DNA of 13,568 nt from Quadrisphaera sp. (lineage in GTDB: Bacteria; Actinomycetota; Actinomycetes; Actinomycetales; Quadrisphaeraceae), in the NCBI GenBank assembly GCA_029258695.1, contig JARIBR010000194.1:1-13568 (forward strand), in the 5' to 3' direction. Shown piece by piece: positions 7,760-13,568 of this stretch. A model generated the notes under the pieces. That model saw only the letters and a list, made by a program, of their open reading frames with translations. It had not been told where the DNA came from and did no database searches. Within the stretch, counting starts at the first letter, position 1. Every line of letters begins with the position of its first letter. Made by a program: the position numbers and the translations under genes.

Positions 7760-8557
7760 TCAGGAGCCGCTGCCGCTCAGGGCCGCCTCGCGCTGGCCGG
7801 AGGCCCCGTAGCCCGGCGCCCCAGCGGGGACGTCGGCGAACACGTCATCGTGCCCGGAGAGGGTCGACCACCGGGAGAACGGCCACACGATGACGTCGGC
7901 CTTGCCGACCACCTCGGAGACCGGCACCGCACCGCCACCGGGCTGGTTCGTGTGCCAGCGGGAGTCCTGGGAGGCGGCGCGATGGTCGCCCATCACCCAG
8001 AGCGACGCGGGGGGCACGGTGACGTCGAACGCTCCGCCCTGCGGCGCGTCCGACGGCGCGTCACCCGGGTACAGGTAGGGGGTCTCGTCGATGCTGACGC
8101 CGTTGACCTGCAGCCGCCCGTCGGCGTCGCAGCACTCCACGCGGTCCCCCGGCAGCCCGATGACGCGCTTGATGAGGTGCCCGCCGGCGTCGCGCGGGAG
8201 GATCCCGACGAACTGCAGGGCGTCGACGGCGGCGCCCTGCACGACGCCCCGTCGCGCCGGCACCTCCGGGGGCAGCCACTGGCCGGGGTCGGAGAAGACC
8301 ACCACGTCCCCGCGCTCGAGGTCGAAGGGGCCGGGCGTGAGCAGGCTGACCACCACCCGGTCACCGGGCTCGAGGGTGGTCTCCATGGACTCCGACGGGA
8401 TGTAGAACGCCTGCGCCAGGAACGTCTTCACGAGGAAGGACAGGACGAGCGCCGCGGCGATGACGATGACCGCCTCGCGCAGCGCCGCCCACGGTCCCGA
8501 GCGCCCAGAGCCGTGGCCCTGCTCGGCGGAGGACCCGTGCGGCTCGGCGTGGGACAA
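7760..8557 (-). CDS. lepB: Signal peptidase I
   Basis: Membrane serine protease that removes Sec/Tat signal peptides outside the membrane. The protein is 265 residues. Residues 1-22 are a hydrophilic Gly/His/Ser-rich cytoplasmic tail, 28-50 one membrane helix, and the rest the extracytoplasmic protease. The Ser/Lys dyad is visible: Ser57 in [11 protein letters not shown] and Lys130 in [12 protein letters not shown]; the box [11 protein letters not shown] (190-200) is also typical. The start is TTG 8557, preceded at about 6 bases by GAGGA; no ATG or GTG lies in frame before the membrane helix. An ATG 13 bases upstream is out of frame. It is encoded between rplS and rnhB, as in many actinobacteria; Streptomyces has several tandem copies at this position, here only one. 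The last 25 residues are Gly/Ala/Ser-rich. Confidence 0.94.
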   Translation of the reverse strand: MSHAEPHGSSAEQGHGSGRSGPWAALREAVIVIAAALVLSFLVKTFLAQAFYIPSESMETTLEPGDRVVVSLLTPGPFDLERGDVVVFSDPGQWLPPEVPARRGVVQGAAVDALQFVGILPRDAGGHLIKRVIGLPGDRVECCDADGRLQVNGVSIDETPYLYPGDAPSDAPQGGAFDVTVPPASLWVMGDHRAASQDSRWHTNQPGGGAVPVSEVVGKADVIVWPFSRWSTLSGHDDVFADVPAGAPGYGASGQREAALSGSGS

Positions 8558-8646
8558 CGACGTTCCTCATCTGTCGTTCCGCGGCCAGGGGAGGACGGGC
8601 GCCGCGAGTGGTGGCCCGTGCTGCTCCCCGAGGGGTGGACCGGCGC

Positions 8647-9003
8647 TCAGGCCGGGCGCTGGCCCCGCTTCTCCTTGATCTTGGCAGCCTTGCCGCGCAG
8701 GTCACGGAGGTAGTAGAGCTTGGCGCGTCGCACGTCGCCGCGGGTGACGACCTCGATGTGGTCGATCGCCGGGGAGTGCACCGGGAAGGTGCGCTCGACA
8801 CCGACGCCGAAGCTCACCTTGCGGGCGGTGAACGTCTCACGAACCCCGCCACCGGAGCGGCGGATGACGGCGCCCTGGAAGATCTGGACACGGGCACGGG
8901 TGCCCTCGACGACCTTCACGTGCACCTTGACGGTGTCGCCGGCGGCGAACGCCGGGACGTCGGTGCGCAGCGAGGCTGCGTCGATCTCGTCGAACTTCTG
9001 CAT
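8647..9003 (-). CDS. rplS: 50S ribosomal protein L19
   Basis: Ribosomal protein at the 30S-50S interface. It has 118 residues, the normal length. The fold is recognisable throughout: [74 protein letters not shown], and the basic end [20 protein letters not shown] 9003 is chosen from the family N-terminus; GGAG lies about 11 bases upstream, and the frame continues 13 codons further without support. It is separated from trmD by 158 bases, much more than the other gaps in this cluster, so it may have its own promoter or leader. Confidence 0.97.
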   Translation of the reverse strand: MQKFDEIDAASLRTDVPAFAAGDTVKVHVKVVEGTRARVQIFQGAVIRRSGGGVRETFTARKVSFGVGVERTFPVHSPAIDHIEVVTRGDVRRAKLYYLRDLRGKAAKIKEKRGQRPA

Positions 9004-9161
9004 GGCTGTTCCGCTCCGTGGCGCGCCTCGGGTCGCGCGCACTGCTCATCGGACGCTGTCGCGCCCTCGACGGGGTGTGTCGGTCTGGGTGGTGCCTCGG
9101 TGCCCTGGCCATGGTCACCGCTCTCCCCCCGAGGCAGGGGCGGTGCTGGCCCAGCAGCGGC
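9004..9161 (-). other. Non-coding gap between trmD and rplS
   Basis: This 158-base gap in an otherwise compact cluster holds no gene I can support. A short CCCC/GGGG stem (9127-9130 with 9137-9140, loop GAGGCA) lies close after the trmD stop and could be a weak terminator or attenuator. A minus-strand CACACT (9169-9164) might be a poor -10 box, but no -35 is visible. I see no convincing larger fold. Confidence 0.3.
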
Positions 9162-9968
9162 CTAGTGTGCCACAGCGGCGTCGTGCTCCCCGGCGTCCCA
9201 GCCGGCGCGCTCGAGCGCCGCACGGTCTGCGGGGTCCAGCGCACCGGGCGGCAGGGCCTGCAGGAGGTCGGGCCGGCGGGCGGCGGTGCGCTCCAGCGCC
9301 CGGTCCCGGCGCCAGCGGGCGATCCGGGCGTGGTCGCCGGACATCAGCGTGGCGGGGACCTCGCGGCCTCGCCACACGGCTGGGCGGGTGTACGTCGGGT
9401 GCTCGAGCAGCCCGTCGCTGTGGGACTCCTCCACCACCGACGCCGGGTTGCCGAGGACCCCGGGCAGGAGCCGCACGACGGCCTCGACGATGGCCAGGGC
9501 CGCGACCTCGCCACCGCACAGGACGTAGTCGCCGAGGCTCACGGGTGTCACCGCGGAGAACTGCCCGCTCTCCGCAGCCTCGTCGAGCACGCGCTCGTCG
9601 ATGCCCTCGTAGCGACCACAGGCGATCACCAGCCAGTCCTGGACCGCGAGAGCGGCCGCCGTGTCCTGGGTCAGCGGCGCCCCCGCGGGCGAGGGCACGA
9701 GCAGGTGCGGCAGCGCGCCGGGTTGGACCGTCGTGCGCCCGTCGGCCACCACGGCGTCGAGGGTCGCCCCCCACGGCTCCGGACGCATCACCATGCCCGC
9801 GCCCCCGCCGGCGGGGGTGTCGTCGACGGTGCGGTGGCGGTCGGTGGTCGCATCGCGCAGGTCTTGGACGCGGACGTCCACCAGGCCCGATCGTCGGGCG
9901 CGGCCGACGATGGAGAGGTCGAGCGGTGCCAGGTACTCGGGGAAGATCGTGATGACGTCGACGCGCAC
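9162..9968 (-). CDS. trmD: tRNA (guanine37-N1)-methyltransferase TrmD
   Basis: Methylates G37 next to the anticodon using S-adenosylmethionine, which prevents +1 frameshifting. The protein is 268 residues. It opens with [13 protein letters not shown] and contains [27 protein letters not shown], the trefoil-knot segment [11 protein letters not shown] (144-154, with the catalytic Asp147), and [16 protein letters not shown] ... LMSGDHARI before the C-terminal helical domain. GTG 9968 lies 3 bases after the rimM stop, indicating translational coupling. The C-terminal about 30 residues are Ala-rich and variable. Nothing key is missing. Confidence 0.97.
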   Translation of the reverse strand: MRVDVITIFPEYLAPLDLSIVGRARRSGLVDVRVQDLRDATTDRHRTVDDTPAGGGAGMVMRPEPWGATLDAVVADGRTTVQPGALPHLLVPSPAGAPLTQDTAAALAVQDWLVIACGRYEGIDERVLDEAAESGQFSAVTPVSLGDYVLCGGEVAALAIVEAVVRLLPGVLGNPASVVEESHSDGLLEHPTYTRPAVWRGREVPATLMSGDHARIARWRRDRALERTAARRPDLLQALPPGALDPADRAALERAGWDAGEHDAAVAH

Positions 9969-9971
9969 CGC

Positions 9972-10547
9972 TCAGGCCTCCGGGGCGCGATCGGGGCGCG
10001 CGGCGTCGTCAGCGGCGACGTGCTCGGGGGCCACCTCGAGGAGGCCGCCCGGGGGCGTCACGACCACGCGGCCGCCGAGGACGTCCACGACCGGCACGAG
10101 GGCGCGCACGAACGGGACCAGGGCGCGCCGCCCCGACGGCTGCTCGACGACGAGGAGGTCGTGGGCCGGCGACGGGTCGAGGCCCACGAGCGTCCCGGCG
10201 GGCGTGCCGTCCTCGAGCTCCACCCGCAGCCCCACCAGGTCCGCGAGGGCCCAGTCGTCGGCGTCCTCGTCGTGCTGGAGGGGCTCGGCGGTGAGGAGCA
10301 GGACCCCGCGGAGCGCCTCGGCGCCGTCACGGTCCTCGACGCCGTCGAGGCGCAGGACGGTCGTGCCGCCCTGCTGGCGCGACGAGGCGATGGTCAGCCG
10401 GCCGACGTCGGGATCGGTCAGCAGCTCCGCGCCGGGGACGAGCCGTCGGTCGGGTGCGTCGGTGCGCACCTCGACGGTGACCTCGCCGCGCACGCCCTGG
10501 GGTCGGCCGACGCGAGCGACGACCACGGCGTCGTCCGGGGCGCTCAT
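9972..10547 (-). CDS. rimM: Ribosome maturation factor RimM
   Basis: Assists assembly of the 30S head, binding S19 near the site where S16-dependent folding occurs. The protein is 191 residues. The N-terminal RimM barrel spans about 8-92 (VARVGRPQGVRGEVTVEV, LTDPD, AEALRGVLLLT) and the C-terminal PRC-barrel about 98-172 (LADLVGLRVELEDG, GTLVGLDPSPAHDLLVVE, ALVPFVRALVPVVD, PPGGLLEV). ATG 10547 matches the family start; a GTG two codons upstream (10553) is possible, and neither has a clear ribosome binding site. The open frame runs to 10724, but that part lies over khpA. It is 76 bases after khpA and 3 bases before trmD. The Ala/Asp-rich last 15 residues are dispensable-looking. Confidence 0.95.
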   Translation of the reverse strand: MSAPDDAVVVARVGRPQGVRGEVTVEVRTDAPDRRLVPGAELLTDPDVGRLTIASSRQQGGTTVLRLDGVEDRDGAEALRGVLLLTAEPLQHDEDADDWALADLVGLRVELEDGTPAGTLVGLDPSPAHDLLVVEQPSGRRALVPFVRALVPVVDVLGGRVVVTPPGGLLEVAPEHVAADDAARPDRAPEA

Positions 10548-10623
10548 GCGCACGGGCCGGTCAGGAGACCCGGCTCGCCCCCACCGGCTGGTACGCCCGG
10601 GACAGCCACGACCGACCGGGTGC

Positions 10624-10884
10624 TCAGCGCCGCGGCCGGTCGACGTCGACGACGTCGACGCGCACGTCGGTGCCGTCGGCGAGCGCTTCCATGACGGTGC
10701 GCAGCGCCCTGGCCGTGCGGCCACCGCGCCCGATGACGCGGCCCAGGTCCTCGGGGTTCACCCGGACCTGCAGGGTCTCGCCGCGGCGCCCGGGCACCAC
10801 CGCGATGGCGACGTCGTCGGGGTGGTCGACGATGCCGCGCACGAGGTGGTCGAGGGCGTCAGCCAGCACGGCGGTGCTCACCAT
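10624..10884 (-). CDS. khpA: KH-domain RNA-binding protein KhpA
   Basis: Small RNA-binding protein of the KhpA/YlqC family, which acts as an RNA chaperone, often with KhpB. The protein is 86 residues with one type II KH domain; the RNA-gripping GxxG loop is GRGG (52-55) in NPEDLGRVIGRGGRTARAL. The N-terminal helix ALADALDHLVRGIVDHPDDV is typical. ATG 10884 lies 9 bases after the rpsP stop; no ribosome binding site is obvious, so coupling to rpsP translation is likely. The position between rpsP and rimM is the conserved one. Confidence 0.95.
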   Translation of the reverse strand: MVSTAVLADALDHLVRGIVDHPDDVAIAVVPGRRGETLQVRVNPEDLGRVIGRGGRTARALRTVMEALADGTDVRVDVVDVDRPRR

Positions 10885-10893
10885 CGGCAGGGA

Positions 10894-11454
10894 TCAGGCG
10901 CTGGTGCCGGCGGAACCGGCCTCGGCCTGCTCGTCGGTACCCTCCGGCGCCTGCGCGACGGCCGCCTGCGCGTCGGCGGCAGGGGTGGGGGTGACCTCCT
11001 CGGAAGAGGTCGGCGCCGGCTCGTCCGCCGCTGCGCTCGCCGCGGCGGTCTCCTCGGTCGAGGTGTCCGCCGTGGCGGGAGCGGCCGTCGGCGCGCTCGT
11101 GCCAGCGGCCTTCGCCGGCGTGGTGCCCGCGCTCGCGTCGGGAGCGGCGACCGGGGTCTTGGGCTCCTTCACCTTGAGGGTGCCCTCGCCACCGGGCTCA
11201 CCGCGGTGGGTCTGCCAGTCACCGGTGATCTTGAGGATCGCGGCGACCTGCTCGGTCGGCTGTGCGCCCACACCGAGCCAGTACTGCGCGCGCTCGCTGT
11301 TCACCTCGATGAACGACGGCTCCTCGGTGGGGTGGTACTTGCCGATCTCCTCGATCGCGCGGCCGTCGCGCTTGGTGCGCGAGTCGGCGACGACGATGCG
11401 GTAGTACGGGGCGCGCATCTTGCCGAGGCGCTTGAGTCGGATCTTGACAGCCAC
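10894..11454 (-). CDS. rpsP: 30S ribosomal protein S16 with long Ala-rich tail
   Basis: Ribosomal protein of the 30S body that stabilises 16S rRNA folding. The conserved S16 fold fills residues 1-85: [68 protein letters not shown]. Residues about 100-186 are a low-complexity Ala/Thr/Pro/Glu tail, so the total of 186 is about twice the core length; such tails are known from actinobacteria, this one being on the long side. GTG 11454 gives the universal MAVKIRL start, with AGGAG 8 bases upstream; the frame extends to 11598 without family support. It is the first gene of the translation cluster and lies behind a candidate promoter and a structured leader. Confidence 0.96.
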   Translation of the reverse strand: MAVKIRLKRLGKMRAPYYRIVVADSRTKRDGRAIEEIGKYHPTEEPSFIEVNSERAQYWLGVGAQPTEQVAAILKITGDWQTHRGEPGGEGTLKVKEPKTPVAAPDASAGTTPAKAAGTSAPTAAPATADTSTEETAAASAAADEPAPTSSEEVTPTPAADAQAAVAQAPEGTDEQAEAGSAGTSA

Positions 11455-11480
11455 GTGCGGTGCTCCTGGTGAGTCGAGGT

Positions 11481-11523
11481 GGACCAGCTCGGCGCGCGGT
11501 GGGTCGCGGCGGCGTCCTGGTCC
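11481..11523 (-). promoter_or_regulatory. rpsP leader hairpin 2
   Basis: GGACCAG (11481-11487) pairs perfectly with CTGGTCC (11517-11523); a CGCG/CGCG pair can close an inner loop. The structure ends 14 bases before the AGGAG that serves the rpsP GTG, so it could influence ribosome access. Seen directly as an inverted repeat; folding and function are inferred. Confidence 0.4.
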
Positions 11524-11528
11524 TTCGG

Positions 11529-11564
11529 GTGAACGCCCGCGAGGAGAGGGCTCGCGCCGTTCAC
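11529..11564 (-). promoter_or_regulatory. rpsP leader hairpin 1 at the predicted mRNA 5' end
   Basis: GTGAACG (11529-11535) pairs with CGTTCAC (11558-11564), and GCGAG (11539-11543) with CTCGC (11551-11555), leaving a 7-base loop and a small 3x2 internal loop. If the promoter call is right, the stem begins within about 10 bases of the transcript start. It could stabilise the mRNA or be a binding site for a ribosomal protein. Pairing is seen; role is inferred. Confidence 0.5.
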
Positions 11565-11577
11565 ATGAAGACACGCC

Positions 11578-11606
11578 AGGGTAGCGGACCGCGCGCACCC
11601 GTTCGG
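11578..11606 (-). promoter_or_regulatory. rpsP: Candidate rpsP operon promoter
   Basis: On the minus strand TACCCT (11583-11578) matches the actinobacterial -10 pattern TANNNT. The base 17 positions upstream begins a poor -35 (CCGAAC, 11606-11601). Transcription would start near 11571, giving a leader of about 117 bases before the rpsP GTG. Only the -10 is persuasive. Confidence 0.4.
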
Positions 11607-11660
11607 CCAGCCTCCCGCAGCCACCCGGTCGCCCCGTGCGTGCACGGCTCTGCTCCTATG

Positions 11661-11756
11661 GCGCCGACGATCATGCTGCTGGATCCCTCCCGACGCCGGT
11701 GATCATGGTGCTTCACCCCCTCCACCTCCGGTGATCATGGGGGATCTCCCTCTGAG
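11661..11756. repeat. Three 32-bp units each carrying GATCATG
   Basis: GATCATG starts at 11669, 11701 and 11733, that is at exact 32-base steps. Dividing the stretch into 32-base units gives about 22 of 32 matching bases between neighbours, best around the motif and in the C-rich tails. Units 2 and 3 share the 13-base CCGGTGATCATGG perfectly (11696-11708 and 11728-11740); unit 1 has a decayed version. The core TGATCA is itself palindromic. It lies in the non-coding gap between pnkp and rpsP, about 95-165 bases upstream of the candidate rpsP start site. It might be operator sites on one helix face or a dispersed intergenic repeat. Confidence 0.6.
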
Positions 11757-11791
11757 GCCCCGTGAAGGGGCAGATCGACCATGATCACCGG
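11728..11791. repeat. Nested 64-base hairpin formed by repeat unit 3 and an inverted copy
   Basis: CCGGTGATCATGG (11728-11740) is followed by its perfect inverse CCATGATCACCGG (11779-11791). Between them GATCT (11743-11747) pairs with AGATC (11772-11776) across a 2x2 internal loop, and GCCCC (11757-11761) pairs with GGGGC (11767-11771) around GTGAA, with 9 bases bulged on one side. Placed 184 bases after the pnkp stop and upstream of the rpsP promoter, it could end pnkp transcription, although no T-tract follows on the minus strand. Confidence 0.55.
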
Positions 11792-11798
11792 GCCCGCG

Positions 11799-11813
11799 GG
11801 CGGCCTCGCCGCC
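11799..11813. terminator. Small GGCGGC/GCCGCC hairpin in the pnkp-rpsP gap
   Basis: GGCGGC (11799-11804) and GCCGCC (11808-11813) form a perfect 6-base stem with loop CTC. It adjoins the larger nested hairpin and may belong to the same pnkp 3' end structure. Such short GC stems arise often by chance at this base composition, so support is weak. Confidence 0.25.
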
Positions 11814-11858
11814 ATGGAGCGAGAGGGAGGGAGGGCGCGCGGTCGAGGGGTCGGCGAG

Positions 11859-11937
11859 CACACCGGCGCAGCAACGGACGTGCACGGCGCCACCCCGCGG
11901 AGCGACACGCCGGCGCAGCGACGCGGCGTGCACGTCC
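11859..11937. repeat. Imperfect 28-base direct repeat with inverted GTGCAC ends
   Basis: Two copies of a pattern CAC(A/G)CCGGCGCAGC(A/G)ACG followed after a few bases by GTGCACG lie at 11859-11886 and 11906-11934. In addition GGACGTGCAC (11876-11885) and GTGCACGTCC (11928-11937) are perfect inverted copies. A third GTGCACGGC, also present at 11880-11888, occurs at 11640-11648. The stretch is non-coding, just downstream of the pnkp stop. Meaning unknown. Confidence 0.45.
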
Positions 11938-11974
11938 ATGGCCACGCCGCGAGGCGGCCTGCGCCGCGGCGAGG

Positions 11975-13568
11975 TCACAGCCGCGGGTCGACCGGCTCCG
12001 ACTCCGCCGCCAGCACCGCGAACACCGCCTCGTGCACGCGCCACAGCGGCTCACCGGCGACGACCCGCTCGATGGCCTCGAGCCCCAGGGCGTGCTCGCG
12101 CTGCGCCAGAGAGCGCTTGCGGCCCAGCTGACGCGAGCGCAGCCGCTCAAGAGTCGCGGACTCCAGGTAGTCGGGGCCGTAGACCATCCGCAGGTAGTCG
12201 GGCCCGCGCACCTTCAGGCCGGGCTGGACGAGGACCCGGCCGCCGCTGCGACGGGGCTTCGTCGTGAGCAGACCGGCGAGGGGCTTGACGACCATGCCCT
12301 CTCCCCCGCCGGCCGTCAGCTCCTCCCACCAGCGCGTGCCGGACGTCGTCGACGCCTCGTCGCCGGTGTCCACCTCGAGCCGCCGGGTCGGGGTGAACAG
12401 CGAGGGGTCGGCCTCGACGAGCCGGTCCGCGAGGCCCAGGTGCCACAGGTGGTCCCTCCCGGCGTGCGACGCGCCGGCGCTGGCCAGCACGGCGAAGGGC
12501 GCGAGGCTCACCCCGTCGAGCCCGTGCGTCGGGGCCACGTAGCGCCGGTAGGCGTCGGTGAACGCCGCCGCGTCACGCTCGCGGGCCGCGGTGCGCTCGC
12601 GCAGCGCCGCGACGTCGAGCCCGCGCGCCGCGACAGCGTCCAGCACGCCGAGCGCCGCCGGCAGCGCGGCGCGGGCAGCGGCGCCGACGCTGGCGTACCG
12701 CTCCTTGACCAGCCCCTCGGCCTTGGCGCTCCACGGCAGCAGCTCGGCGTCGAGCAGCAGCCAGTCGGTGCCCAGCTCATCCCACAGCCCGGCCGCCCCG
12801 GCCGCCGCGCGCACCCGGCCCAGCAGCGTCACCGTCGTGGCCGCGTCGAAGAACGAGCGCCCCGTGCGGGTGTGGACCGCGCCCGGCCCCGCGCCCGGAG
12901 CGGTCGACGACCCGTCACCGCTGCCCGTGGGCGCGTCCGGATCGCGGCGCACCAGCACCACGGCTCGCGAGCCCATGTGCTTCTCCTGGCACACCACCTC
13001 CGACACACCGTCGAGCCGGTAGGCCTCGAACGCTGACGTCGGGTGCTCGAGCACCCCGTCCCGCTGGGACGTGGGCGCCGGGGCCATCGTCGGGGGCAGC
13101 CACAGCAGGTGCGCCGGCGGCAGCGCGAAGCGGCTCATCACCTCCAGGGCGCCGGCGCTCTGCTCCTCCGCGATGGTGACCACGCCGCCGTGGGTGGTCT
13201 GCACCGCCCGGCGACCGATGACGTCGGACAGGTGGAGCACGCCGTCGGCCCGCTCGGGCTCGGCGGGGCGCAGCGGGCGCACCGGCTCGCTCCAGACCTG
13301 GTGGGCGTCGACCGCGACGACCTCGCGCTCGGGGTAGCGCAACGCCGAGAGCCGCCCGCCGAAGACGCACCCGGTGTCCAGGCACATCGTGTTGTTCACC
13401 CACTCCGTCTCCGGGACGGGCGTGTGGCCGTAGAGCACCGCCGCGGAGCCGCGGTAGTCCTGGGCCCACGGGTAGCGCACGGGCAGGCCGAACTCGTCGG
13501 ACTCCCCCGTCGTGTCCCCGTAGAGGGCGAACGCGCGCACGCGCCCCGACGAGCGGCCCTGGTACGCC
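11975..13568 (-). CDS. pnkp: RNA-repair polynucleotide kinase-phosphatase/ligase (Pnkp), C-terminal part
   Basis: End-healing and sealing enzyme of the bacterial Pnkp/Hen1 RNA-repair system. Family proteins have an N-terminal 5'-kinase, a central metallophosphatase and a C-terminal adenylyltransferase. The frame is open to the window edge, so the gene is cut there; 530 residues are visible of an expected about 850. The GTG at 13540 is internal: AYQGRSSGR precedes it in frame. Residues 1-100 are the end of the phosphatase (VLYGHTPVPE, NTMCLDTGCVFGGRLSALRYP). The ligase-type domain follows: motif I EKHMGSRAV with adenylated Lys at fragment residue 196 (codon 12982-12980), LLLDAELLPWS, motif IV GGEGMVVKPLAG and motif V LKVRGPDYLRMVYGPDY. 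A Gly/Ser/Pro-rich insert of about 20 residues follows motif I. The kinase domain cannot be checked. hen1 would be expected next door, off the right edge. Confidence 0.93.
   Translation of the reverse strand, partial: AYQGRSSGRVRAFALYGDTTGESDEFGLPVRYPWAQDYRGSAAVLYGHTPVPETEWVNNTMCLDTGCVFGGRLSALRYPEREVVAVDAHQVWSEPVRPLRPAEPERADGVLHLSDVIGRRAVQTTHGGVVTIAEEQSAGALEVMSRFALPPAHLLWLPPTMAPAPTSQRDGVLEHPTSAFEAYRLDGVSEVVCQEKHMGSRAVVLVRRDPDAPTGSGDGSSTAPGAGPGAVHTRTGRSFFDAATTVTLLGRVRAAAGAAGLWDELGTDWLLLDAELLPWSAKAEGLVKERYASVGAAARAALPAALGVLDAVAARGLDVAALRERTAARERDAAAFTDAYRRYVAPTHGLDGVSLAPFAVLASAGASHAGRDHLWHLGLADRLVEADPSLFTPTRRLEVDTGDEASTTSGTRWWEELTAGGGEGMVVKPLAGLLTTKPRRSGGRVLVQPGLKVRGPDYLRMVYGPDYLESATLERLRSRQLGRKRSLAQREHALGLEAIERVVAGEPLWRVHEAVFAVLAAESEPVDPRL

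Noticed and set aside
8603..8646. Possible hairpin terminator between rplS and lepB (CCCC/GGGG around 8623-8634)
   Set aside because: The stem is only three or four pairs with a tiny loop, and the two genes belong to the same direction of transcription; nothing else supports it.
8361..8801. 146-codon minus-strand open frame across the lepB start, using an ATG 13 bases upstream of the lepB TTG
   Set aside because: Out of frame with lepB and Arg-rich without homology; the TTG frame gives the correct signal peptidase N-terminus and membrane helix.
10636..10662. GTCGAC/GACGTC-rich palindromic run in khpA, similar to a run in xerC near 2800
   Set aside because: It is explained by alternating Asp and Val codons in the proteins and is common in DNA of this composition.
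11661..11756. CRISPR array suggested by regular 32-bp spacing
   Set aside because: Only three units, the similarity runs through the whole unit instead of alternating conserved repeats with unrelated spacers, and no cas genes are near.
11762..13036. 424-codon plus-strand open frame spanning the repeat gap and pnkp
   Set aside because: Antisense to the ligase domain of pnkp, with low-complexity Arg/Gly/Ala composition and no recognisable fold or ribosome binding site.

Overview
The window is about 13.6 kb of very GC-rich DNA (clearly above 70% by eye) with GTG and TTG starts, GGAGG-type ribosome binding sites and a gene order typical of Actinomycetota. The sigma factor closely resembles Streptomyces WhiG and the S16 protein has the long alanine-rich tail common in this phylum. 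The genus cannot be fixed from the sequence; a Kineosporiales/Micrococcales-like actinobacterium is a guess.

Layout. At the left edge is the 3' part of a plus-strand Na+/solute symporter of the SSS (SGLT-like) family. It meets the minus-strand genes tail to tail at a shared hairpin (1399-1432). Every other gene is on the minus strand and is read from right to left. In transcription order they are: the 3' part of an RNA-repair polynucleotide kinase-phosphatase/ligase gene (pnkp, running off the right edge); a 520-bp intergenic region full of repeats; the ribosome/tRNA cluster rpsP-khpA-rimM-trmD-rplS; signal peptidase lepB; rnhB; a DUF2469 gene; yraN; comM; dprA; a XerC-type recombinase; and a WhiG/FliA-type sigma factor.

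How the genes fit together. rpsP to rplS is the translation module: S16 and L19, a KH RNA chaperone, the 30S maturation factor RimM and the tRNA m1G37 methyltransferase TrmD. lepB to DUF2469 follow closely. yraN-comM-dprA is a tightly packed DNA-processing/natural-transformation module whose two junctions are both 4-base GTGA stop/start overlaps. xerC and the sigma gene close the run. The order is conserved housekeeping synteny, so most of the window is ordinary.

The non-routine part is the 520-bp gap 11455-11974 between pnkp and rpsP. It holds a candidate rpsP promoter, a leader that can form two hairpins, a GATCATG motif repeated three times at exactly 32-bp intervals plus one inverted copy that makes a large nested hairpin, and a separate GTGCAC-centred repeat pair. 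Other points worth checking are the apparent lack of a normal start codon for rnhB (a CTG overlapping the lepB stop is the best placed alternative), a collagen-like 9-bp tandem repeat at the dprA 5' end, a Gly/Ala-rich insert in XerC, and paired CTGTGGACG motifs before yraN.
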